A program made the position numbers and the translations under genes. DNA of 10,287 nucleotides, taken from Verrucomicrobiota bacterium. GTDB taxonomy: Bacteria > Verrucomicrobiota > Verrucomicrobiia > Limisphaerales > SXQI01. This document shows positions 1 to 5,648 of the stretch, piece after piece (position 1 is the first letter of the stretch; every line of letters starts with the position of its first letter). The stretch lies in the NCBI GenBank assembly GCA_008933045.1, contig WBXJ01000097.1, positions 1 to 10,287 on the forward strand, written 5' to 3'. The notes beneath the pieces were generated by a model that saw nothing but the letters and a program-made list of their open reading frames with translations, had not been told where the DNA came from and ran no database searches.

Positions 1-108
1 GATCTCAAACATCTGATCGAGAATTTTGCGCCGCTGATTCCAAGCCTGTGGCCACGCACAGAGCGTGCGCCAAAACAGGACCATCATTTCACCAATGTTG
101 TGGAACAT
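1..108 (-). CDS. MlaE-family ABC transporter permease, N-terminal fragment (runs off the left edge)
   Basis: An ATG at 108 on the minus strand opens a frame that is still open at base 1, giving the first 36 residues only. The fragment has the amphipathic N-terminal helix typical of MlaE/YrbE permeases (FWRTL, then a short linker, then LDQMFEI), the segment just before the first membrane helix. MlaE is the membrane subunit of the Mla importer/exporter that moves phospholipids between inner and outer membranes of didermic bacteria; MlaF (ATPase) and MlaD (MCE protein) genes usually follow and would lie beyond the left edge. An AAAGG ribosome binding site lies over the last codons of the upstream gene, whose TAA stop is only 3 nt before this ATG, so the two are almost certainly co-transcribed and perhaps translationally coupled. 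With 36 residues visible the family call is moderate. Confidence 0.6.
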   Translation of the reverse strand, partial: MFHNIGEMMVLFWRTLCAWPQAWNQRRKILDQMFEI

Positions 109-111
109 AAT

Positions 112-1551
112 TTACCTTTGACTCCAGGCTAAAGGAATGGAGAACAATCGGCAATTGCCTCGATCACCCACACGTTCATAGCGGAAAAGTCCAAAAAGCA
201 GCGAGACTTTTTTCGATTCCGGCCCTTGTTCGACAGTGTAAAAATTCCAGAGCATCGACCGGCAGGACTCCTGAGTCGCAGCGTTCTTTTCGCTTGTCCA
301 GAGGGAATACGCAGGCGCGTAGACTCGCTCGACTCGGCGGTTTTCAGGAACCAGCGGCTCAAGCAGTGCCAGAATTTGTAGACGCTCATTTCCATTCATT
401 TCCTCGCGCTTACTGAACAAGGGCCACAGATCCCTCCGATGAAATGTTTGTCCTGTTTCTGTATTGGATTGCGTGAGATCTGAATAAAGGAAAAGACCAA
501 TACGCGTACGTTTTCGATCGAGAGGAGGCGAATGGACGGAATTGAATTTGTAGAGCGGCCACAAGTAAAAATCCGAACGTGCATTCGGAGTGCTTACCCG
601 ACTAAAAAGCGGCGTGATGCGATCCATATGTTTGCCCTCACCTCGGGCATACCCAATCAAGGGCCAGGGGAAACCAAATTCAAAATACCCTTTTTCCTTC
701 TGCGTGGTCCAAGTTGGGCCGAAGGGTAGCAAGACACTGGTACTATCCCGAGCCGAGCTACGAACCGAATTGTAAAATGGCAGGATCAGTTGCTGACGAA
801 CCTCATTCGTGGTGCCGATTCCCTCCACCGAACGGCTCCAAAACGGCCAGAGCGCAAATTGCCGTTCGTGACCGGGGACTTGTTCTGCCGCCCCAAAGCG
901 GTTTGTCACCACTGTAATTTCCTTCTCCTCCTCGCCGTAGAACGGCCAAACTTGCCATCCCTGCAACTGATTTCCCTCACGAAGATGAACTAATGGATAG
1001 AAATAATTCCGAGTAATCACATCGTTCTTCGACGTTTTTGAGTAGATTGGGAACATCTTAAACTCAATCCGATCCCGCATCAGCCGATGCTTAATCGTTC
1101 CATAAAAGGGTCCTATCGCTGTGTAATGATGTTCAGGATCGGTCGAACGCGACGTAAAAATTAAGGGAAACAACGAAAACTTCTTCGTGATTTGATTGGT
1201 CTGATCACTCCCACCTGACCACGCCAAGAGTTGCAGGAATTGATAACGATACTCATCACCAAACCTGCTGTAAGAAAAAACAGGGTATCCAAAATCAAAC
1301 TCCTCCCTATCGAGGTCGGGCTGGTTTCGATAGGAAATCACCGGAGACAAAGTCCAACCGGTTGCTGTCCCCTCTTCCACCCTGTGAAAGAGAGGCCCAA
1401 ACCATTCTGAACGCTCGCTTGGCGTTGCTGCCAGCGTAACTGTGTCGTTAAATGGCCCTAAAACGTCGGCACCAACGGAAATACCGATCAGCCAACCGAT
1501 CGCCAACCAGATATTCGCCTTAAAACACTTGATAAAACAGGTTTTTCCCAC
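112..1551 (-). CDS. Exported aromatic-Pro-aromatic repeat protein of unknown function, upstream of an MlaE-type permease
   Basis: I do not recognise a named family. The protein (479 residues from the GTG at 1551) starts with a basic stretch and a hydrophobic segment (about residues 13-28), a likely signal peptide with cleavage near GADVLG. The rest is built from repeated short strands of the form [LIVF]-[WFYL]-P-[LFI]-[FYWI], for example at 51, 127, 146, 166, 184, 201, 234, 256, 274, 295, 312, 330 and 375. Most are 17-22 residues apart, with charged or polar turns between. This predicts an all-beta repeat fold, either a propeller or an outer-membrane barrel-like structure; that is inference. 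I prefer the GTG at 1551 because GGGAGG lies about 9 nt before it and the signal peptide then starts properly; a longer reading from a GTG at 1587 is possible but has no nearby ribosome site and runs through a hairpin. It ends 3 nt before the permease start, so a role in envelope lipid transport or outer-membrane structure is plausible but unproven. Confidence 0.75.
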   Translation of the reverse strand: MGKTCFIKCFKANIWLAIGWLIGISVGADVLGPFNDTVTLAATPSERSEWFGPLFHRVEEGTATGWTLSPVISYRNQPDLDREEFDFGYPVFSYSRFGDEYRYQFLQLLAWSGGSDQTNQITKKFSLFPLIFTSRSTDPEHHYTAIGPFYGTIKHRLMRDRIEFKMFPIYSKTSKNDVITRNYFYPLVHLREGNQLQGWQVWPFYGEEEKEITVVTNRFGAAEQVPGHERQFALWPFWSRSVEGIGTTNEVRQQLILPFYNSVRSSARDSTSVLLPFGPTWTTQKEKGYFEFGFPWPLIGYARGEGKHMDRITPLFSRVSTPNARSDFYLWPLYKFNSVHSPPLDRKRTRIGLFLYSDLTQSNTETGQTFHRRDLWPLFSKREEMNGNERLQILALLEPLVPENRRVERVYAPAYSLWTSEKNAATQESCRSMLWNFYTVEQGPESKKVSLLFGLFRYERVGDRGNCRLFSIPLAWSQR

Positions 1552-1571
1552 GAATTTCAGCCTCCCTGAGC

Positions 1572-1594
1572 CGTTATCGAAAATCACGATAACG
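1572..1594. promoter_or_regulatory. Perfect 8-bp inverted repeat before the repeat-protein gene
   Basis: CGTTATCG (1572-1579) and CGATAACG (1587-1594) are exact reverse complements separated by 7 nt. The right half is also part of a direct repeat, CGATAA-CGATAA (1587-1598). The element sits just before the preferred start and Shine-Dalgarno of the repeat protein and covers the end of the small ORF. It could be a DNA operator or an mRNA hairpin that limits ribosome access. No regulator is visible in the window. Confidence 0.4.
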
Positions 1595-1669
1595 ATAAAG
1601 TTTTTCCTCTATCCGATCTTGATCGCAAATACCCGACTTTTCCAGCAGTTTCCATTTGACTTCAATCAT
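1574..1669 (-). CDS. Possible 31-residue leader ORF before the repeat protein
   Basis: An ATG at 1669 on the minus strand is preceded by TAAGGG with a 5-nt gap, one of the best ribosome binding sites in the window. It opens a 31-codon frame ending in TAA at 1574, 22 nt before the preferred GTG start of the repeat protein. The predicted peptide is charged and helical-looking (rich in K, E, R, D; it begins MIEVKWKLLEK), with one cysteine and no signal peptide. I recognise no homologue. It could be a real small protein, a regulatory leader peptide or a chance ORF. Its stop codon lies inside the left arm of the 8-bp inverted repeat at 1572-1594, so ribosomes finishing it would melt that hairpin, which suggests translational coupling. 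That last point is inference. Confidence 0.35.
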   Translation of the reverse strand: MIEVKWKLLEKSGICDQDRIEEKLYRYRDFR

Positions 1670-1702
1670 CTGTACCCTTACTGTGTTTGAAGAGTGGAGT
1701 TC

Positions 1703-1708
1703 ATTTTA
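1703..1708 (-). promoter_or_regulatory. Candidate -10 element (TAAAAT) for the minus-strand unit
   Basis: On the minus strand TAAAAT matches five of six positions of the bacterial -10 consensus. Transcription would start near 1696, giving a leader of about 27 nt to the small ORF with its ribosome site at 1675-1680. No good -35 hexamer lies 16-18 nt upstream; that position is occupied instead by one arm of the 13-bp inverted repeat at 1723-1758, which would suit a promoter that depends on, or is blocked by, a bound protein. The assignment rests on the hexamer and its position only. Confidence 0.3.
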
Positions 1709-1722
1709 GAGTAGTTCCTGCT

Positions 1723-1764
1723 GACCCAGTAACGATCGTGCATTTTCGTTACTGGGTCTTTTAA
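1723..1764 (+). terminator. Perfect 13-bp inverted repeat: plus-strand terminator or operator
   Basis: GACCCAGTAACGA (1723-1735) pairs exactly with TCGTTACTGGGTC (1746-1758) across a 10-nt loop. On the plus strand the stem is followed at once by TTTTAATTT, the form of an intrinsic terminator. No plus-strand gene lies to its left, because 1-1669 reads the other way. It could stop antisense transcription heading into the serine hydrolase gene, end a short untranslated RNA, or act as a protein-binding operator, since its left arm overlies the -35 position of the candidate minus-strand promoter. The structure is certain; the role is not. Confidence 0.55.
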
Positions 1765-1847
1765 TTTCCAACTCTTAATTGCTCAAGACCGTCAGCGCGG
1801 AAGGCAGAAAGGTCAAGGCGGTAATCACGCAATCACTCGATTGGGCG

Positions 1848-1853
1848 TATAAA
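1848..1853 (+). promoter_or_regulatory. Candidate -10 element (TATAAA) for the serine hydrolase gene
   Basis: TATAAA lies 39 nt before the GTG start at 1893, in the otherwise featureless stretch between the 13-bp inverted repeat and the gene. No convincing -35 hexamer is seen at the usual distance. A start near 1860 would give a leader of about 33 nt without a clear Shine-Dalgarno sequence. Confidence 0.25.
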
Positions 1854-1892
1854 TAAGTTGACCGTTGCGTCGAACACTGGCAACACCGACAC

Positions 1893-3197
1893 GTGCCTGT
1901 TTTATTCCAACATTTTTCCCGCATCACGTTTCGATATTGCGCGATCGCTTTCCTGTTGATCAGGTTCAGCGATTCCCCCGTCGTAGCCGATTATTTTCCA
2001 CCGCCCGATAGCACGGGTGGGTGGAGGGTACCCCTGCGTCCGAGTGGTCCATCTCCTGAAAGTAATAGGTTAATTGAACGAGAGAGTTTGCACAAATTAG
2101 CTGGCGTGGATTTGAACAAACTGGATCTCACTTGGGATTTCACTCAACGCTGCACCCAGAACGGTGGCCTTCTGGTCGTGAGACGAGGATTCCTAGTATT
2201 TGAGAAATATTTTGGACGCGCCCAACGGAATGTGAACCCCGACATGGCCTCGACGGGTAAAGCCTACACGAGCATCGCTTGCGGCATCATGATGAAGGAA
2301 TTTCACGAAAAAATCCCCCAAGGCTTAGCCACCAAAATCTTCACTCCGCAGTATCTACCGGAAGCCTTTCCATTAGATGACCCTCGCCGCGCAGACATCA
2401 CGATGGGGCAACTTCTCTGTATGACAGGCGGATACAATGGGGAAGGCTCCGCACCCGTCGCATTGATCGACGGCAAGGTTCTGACACTGAAAGCGGGATC
2501 CGGCCAGAACATCCGTGATCTGGATCAATCCTCGATCCGTGCACCCATGTGGACCAATGCCGCTGTAGGCTACTCGTATTCGTCGCCTGAACCCCACATC
2601 GCCTCCATTGTTTTACGCCGAATTACAGGGATGGATTTAAAGGATTATATCCACGAACGATTGGCCAAGCCGATGGGCTGGGGAGCGTGGGACTATTGCC
2701 TGCATCGCGGCGATTTCACCATGCCTCATGCCAACGGTGCGGGTAGCATCGCGGTACATGCGACCGATGCCTTGCGCTTTGGTTATTGCCTACTCCATCG
2801 CGGCCAGTGGAATGGACAGCAGTTGGTGCCCGCCGATTACATCGAACAATGCCGCCAACCCTCGCCCCACAACCCACACTCTCCCTACAGCCTTATGTTC
2901 GAGCACAACGCCGACGGACACGTTGCGGGCGCACCTCGTGATGCGTTTTGGAAATCTGGTGCTGGTGGATTTGGGTTGCTGGTTGTGCCCTCGCTCGACC
3001 TAGTGATCTACAAAATGGGTGGAAACAACGGTCAGTATGATCCCACATTGACAGGGATACCACAACCCGCCGAAGTCGATCACTCTCGGGATGACTGGAA
3101 ACCGATCCCACGCACTCCGTTTCATGAGGGCAGCCTTGGCGGTGACGATGGGCTCCGCCGTGTATTAGAAATGGTTTGCGCGGCGGTTTGGGATTGA
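1893..3197 (+). CDS. Exported serine hydrolase, beta-lactamase/penicillin-binding-protein fold (PF00144-like)
   Basis: This 434-residue protein starts at GTG 1893; an in-frame stop at 1854 rules out a long extension, and there is no clear ribosome binding site. Residues 1-33 look like a signal peptide (basic start, hydrophobic core AIAFLLI, small residues before ADYF). The fold's three active-site motifs can be seen: S120-T-G-K123 (SxxK, nucleophile and base), a tyrosine motif Y229-S-S231, and K354-S-G356 followed by a GGFGLLVVP strand. Known members cleave or transfer ester or amide bonds, as class C beta-lactamases, DD-peptidases or family VIII esterases. The substrate here cannot be deduced and a resistance role should not be assumed. 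Beyond KSG the chain has the usual last strand (LVIYKMGG) and a C-terminal extension of about 60 residues. The sugar-binding-protein gene follows 83 nt downstream on the same strand, so co-transcription is possible. Confidence 0.85.
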   Translation: MPVLFQHFSRITFRYCAIAFLLIRFSDSPVVADYFPPPDSTGGWRVPLRPSGPSPESNRLIERESLHKLAGVDLNKLDLTWDFTQRCTQNGGLLVVRRGFLVFEKYFGRAQRNVNPDMASTGKAYTSIACGIMMKEFHEKIPQGLATKIFTPQYLPEAFPLDDPRRADITMGQLLCMTGGYNGEGSAPVALIDGKVLTLKAGSGQNIRDLDQSSIRAPMWTNAAVGYSYSSPEPHIASIVLRRITGMDLKDYIHERLAKPMGWGAWDYCLHRGDFTMPHANGAGSIAVHATDALRFGYCLLHRGQWNGQQLVPADYIEQCRQPSPHNPHSPYSLMFEHNADGHVAGAPRDAFWKSGAGGFGLLVVPSLDLVIYKMGGNNGQYDPTLTGIPQPAEVDHSRDDWKPIPRTPFHEGSLGGDDGLRRVLEMVCAAVWD

Positions 3198-3280
3198 TTC
3201 GGCGATGAGTTAACATCGGCGGCAGAAAATCATTCTGGATTTGCTTGGAGTTTCAACCTGACCCTGCCAATCTCGATAAC

Positions 3281-4258
3281 ATGATCTCACGCCGCACGGC
3301 TTTACTGCTTGGTTCAATCACGCTTCTGGGAGCTTCCCTGATGCCGACTCCGTCCTTGATGGCCGCCGACACGACTTACACCCTTGGAATGATTGCCAAG
3401 TCCCAAGGCAACCCGTTTTTTGAGGCCGCACGAGCAGGAGCCAACGATGCTGCCCGTGATTTGAGCGCACGTCTTAATCTAAAAATCACGATCGACTGGC
3501 GCACACCCAATGAGGAGGACGCCCAAAAACAGGCATCTACCATCGAGCAACTGGTGCTCAACGGTGCGCACGGAATTATTGTCAGTTGTTCGGACGCCAA
3601 CAAACTCACCGGTGCCATCGACAACGCGGTTAAGCAAGGGGTGCCGGTTGTGACATTTTCGGGGGATGCCCCAACGAGCAAACGGTTTCTCGCCATCGGC
3701 ATCGATGATTTTGAATGTGGGGCACGCACGATGCACGAATTAGCTAAGCTCGTAGGGGGTCAAGGTGTCGTGGCGGCGATCGATGGCAACCCCAATGCGG
3801 TCAACCTCCAACAACGGGCTGCGGGCTTCAAAAAAGCGGCGGAAAAATACCCCAACATTCAAATCAAAGGAATTTTTTACCATAAAGAAACTCCACAGGA
3901 CGCCGTCGCAAAAATCGAGCAAGTCATGCAAGCCAACCCAGAAATCACCGGTTGGGGCTTGTTAGGTGGCTGGCCTTTGTTCACCCAGAACGCCCTCAAA
4001 TGGCCCGTCGGCACCATCAAATGCGTTGCCGTGGATGCCCTACCGCCGGAACTTGATTACGTCCGAAGCGGTCATGTGCAGGTGCTTTTATCGCAAGATG
4101 TTTACGGCTATGGTTATCAATCCGTTGAACAGCTCATCAACAAACTCCATTCCAAAAAATCGCCTAGCCAACCCATCAGCAATTCTCCCCTCACGGTTGT
4201 GACAAAACAAAACGTGGAAGAGTTCGCCAAAAACTGGGTCAAATGGCTGCCGAAATAA
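3281..4258 (+). CDS. Periplasmic sugar-binding protein (RbsB-like, type I fold) of ABC-transporter type, orphan
   Basis: From ATG 3281 the protein has 325 residues, the usual length for ribose/galactose/xylose-type binding proteins. It begins MISRRTALLL, a twin-arginine-like signal with the hydrophobic core SITLLGASL and likely cleavage near LMA-AD (about residue 28). Family marks seen: the first strand and loop YTLGMIAKSQGNPFF (33-47, the NPFF ligand loop), the strand GIIVSC (98-103), VPVVTFSGDAP (121-131), IGIDDFECG (139-147) and the second-lobe strand GVVAAIDGN (162-170). A TTG at 3245 in frame would add 12 residues before the signal and is less likely. Such proteins capture a sugar for an ABC importer or present it to a sensor. 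No ATPase or permease gene is adjacent, so its partner lies elsewhere or it acts as a sensor ligand carrier. The ligand is unknown. Confidence 0.85.
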   Translation: MISRRTALLLGSITLLGASLMPTPSLMAADTTYTLGMIAKSQGNPFFEAARAGANDAARDLSARLNLKITIDWRTPNEEDAQKQASTIEQLVLNGAHGIIVSCSDANKLTGAIDNAVKQGVPVVTFSGDAPTSKRFLAIGIDDFECGARTMHELAKLVGGQGVVAAIDGNPNAVNLQQRAAGFKKAAEKYPNIQIKGIFYHKETPQDAVAKIEQVMQANPEITGWGLLGGWPLFTQNALKWPVGTIKCVAVDALPPELDYVRSGHVQVLLSQDVYGYGYQSVEQLINKLHSKKSPSQPISNSPLTVVTKQNVEEFAKNWVKWLPK

Positions 4259-4261
4259 AAA

Positions 4262-4289
4262 CAGCCCAGAGGATAGAACCTCTGGGCTG
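4262..4289 (-). terminator. Intrinsic terminator of the bicupin gene
   Basis: CAGCCCAGAGG (4262-4272) pairs perfectly with CCTCTGGGCTG (4279-4289) around a 6-nt loop. Read on the minus strand, the 11-bp GC-rich stem is followed by TTTTTATTTC, a proper U-tract, and it lies 12 nt past the TAA stop of the minus-strand cupin gene. The plus-strand side has no U-tract, but the same hairpin may weakly slow transcripts of the sugar-binding-protein gene, which ends only 3 nt before it. Confidence 0.9.
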
Positions 4290-4301
4290 CTCGCTGGACG
4301 C

Positions 4302-5567
4302 TTAAAACTGATTCTGTCGATACGCTCCCATCGCGGGTGCTTCTGGGTTCACATCAGGCCCGAAGTAACGCAGAACCACCAACGGTTCCACCTCCGAGGT
4401 GTTCTCAAAAGTAACACCCGCTCGTGCCGCCGTTTCCGTGCAAAACACTTCGTCGCGAGTTAACTCGTGGAATCGGATGAGCTTCGGACAGTCCAACTCA
4501 AGTTTGTTCATCCGTCCGCTGCCTTGGACGGTGATGAGACCGTAGGCACCGTTATCTCGAATCGTGCATTTGGCACCCGGTTCCACCGTCAATTCTTTCG
4601 CCGTGAAAAGCTGTTCACCGTGGATTTTTCCATAAACAATCCAACGATCCACGAAGCCCTCGCTCCGAGTGTCAGCAACGGGAACCGGTTCGAGATAGTG
4701 ATTATCCTTATATTGAGGATCCACATTCATCTCCCAATCCAATTGATCGACGATAAAGTCCAAATCATGATGCCTCTCGACCGGCATATCCTTGACTAGG
4801 AGTTTCCAAGGAACCTCTCGGCCCTCTACGAGCGATTGATACATGCCGAACACATCCGAACCCCACTGGGGTTCATAAGTGCAAAGCGACCCAGGGGCGT
4901 GCAAAATGCCCGGCCCAATCAACCAACCTGAACCGGGCTTGAGCCGGTAAGCACGCGATAGATCAAGAATCCCGTTATCCCCCTTGTTCCAATTCTCAAG
5001 ACACTTACGCACCTGAGCCTTGGTGGTCCCCGGTTCTAGCCCCATGAAGGTGTAGGGGAAATTATTGCCCGTGTTGTTGTGTTGCGGCGGAAAATAGTAG
5101 GACTCAGGTTTGCCCTCCTGACCCACCAATTTAGCTTGTGCCTGAGACTGGTGCATGTGATGCGGAATCGGCCCCATGTTATCAAAAAACTTTGAGTAAA
5201 CAGGCCAGCGATTATACTTATTCCAGATCGCATTACCGATTAGTTGTCCGCCTAATTCCGCTACCGCATCAGCCAGCGTGAACCGTTCAGATCCCACCAC
5301 AACATAGCTCAATCCCTCATCAGGGACTCGGCCTTCGTTCGCTGCAGGGGTAGTGGAAGCAAACCAGCGTTCATCGATACCCCCTCGGTTCAACCCGAAG
5401 GCGTAAAGGTCATCAGGATGCAGTTTGAGTCGTTTGCCGGGTTGCAAAAAACTGCGAGGAACCCAACAAGGCGCGAGGCGAAGCAATCCTCCCGATTCAG
5501 CGAGCGCGCCTTCCACACGGCTTCGGACATTTCCAGTAAGAGTTTTCAGCGAGTTGACAGTATTCAT
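4302..5567 (-). CDS. Bicupin protein related to type I phosphomannose isomerase
   Basis: This 421-residue protein has no signal peptide and is likely cytoplasmic. The first cupin carries a metal-site pattern like that of type I mannose-6-phosphate isomerase: H137-x-H139 (PHHMHQ), E155 in GKPESYYF (compare GKTE-W-Y in the isomerase) and H223 in GPGILHAPG (compare the VPAGTVHA strand). A second cupin domain covers about 308-400 (ELTVEPGAKC, then YGLITVQGSGRM). Phosphomannose isomerases interconvert mannose 6-phosphate and fructose 6-phosphate; whether this distant relative does the same, acts on another sugar or is a dioxygenase-like cupin cannot be settled here. It starts at ATG 5567 with a poor ribosome site, 81 nt after the heme protein gene on the same strand, and probably shares its transcript. 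A strong terminator follows. The family is fairly sure, the reaction is not. Confidence 0.75.
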   Translation of the reverse strand: MNTVNSLKTLTGNVRSRVEGALAESGGLLRLAPCWVPRSFLQPGKRLKLHPDDLYAFGLNRGGIDERWFASTTPAANEGRVPDEGLSYVVVGSERFTLADAVAELGGQLIGNAIWNKYNRWPVYSKFFDNMGPIPHHMHQSQAQAKLVGQEGKPESYYFPPQHNNTGNNFPYTFMGLEPGTTKAQVRKCLENWNKGDNGILDLSRAYRLKPGSGWLIGPGILHAPGSLCTYEPQWGSDVFGMYQSLVEGREVPWKLLVKDMPVERHHDLDFIVDQLDWEMNVDPQYKDNHYLEPVPVADTRSEGFVDRWIVYGKIHGEQLFTAKELTVEPGAKCTIRDNGAYGLITVQGSGRMNKLELDCPKLIRFHELTRDEVFCTETAARAGVTFENTSEVEPLVVLRYFGPDVNPEAPAMGAYRQNQF

Positions 5568-5593
5568 TGATTTTAAACAAAGATGATTCTATC

Positions 5594-5619
5594 CGAAAAC
5601 TCGACTTAGGCGAGTTTCG
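5594..5619. other. Short imperfect hairpin between the heme protein and bicupin genes
   Basis: CGAAAACTCG (5594-5603) pairs with CGAGTTTCG (5611-5619), nine pairs with one bulged A and a 7-nt loop. It lies in the 81-nt gap between two minus-strand genes. No T-run follows on either strand, so it is unlikely to be an intrinsic terminator. It could protect or process the joint mRNA, or be chance. Confidence 0.3.
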
Positions 5620-5648
5620 ATCCTTCAACCATTAATAGCTTCGGCTGG

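Noticed and set aside
1552..1587. Upstream GTG start (1587) adding 12 residues to the repeat protein
   Set aside because: It has no ribosome site at a useful distance, lies within the 8-bp inverted repeat, and overlaps the small ORF; the GTG at 1551 has GGGAGG before it and gives a better signal peptide. It cannot be fully excluded.
1679..1704. Eight-codon ORF starting at an ATG at 1704 on the minus strand
   Set aside because: Its ATG overlaps the candidate -10 element TAAAAT, so it would probably lie upstream of the transcript start.
1893..3197. Reading the serine hydrolase as an antibiotic-resistance beta-lactamase
   Set aside because: Only the general fold motifs are present; the same motifs occur in esterases and DD-peptidases, and nothing in the context points to resistance.
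2893..3216. 107-codon minus-strand ORF over the end of the serine hydrolase gene
   Set aside because: It is antisense to a well-supported coding region, rich in H, R and P as expected of a shadow frame, and matches nothing recognisable.
3245..3280. TTG start (3245) for the sugar-binding protein
   Set aside because: It would put 12 polar residues before the twin-arginine-like signal; ATG at 3281 gives a normal signal peptide.
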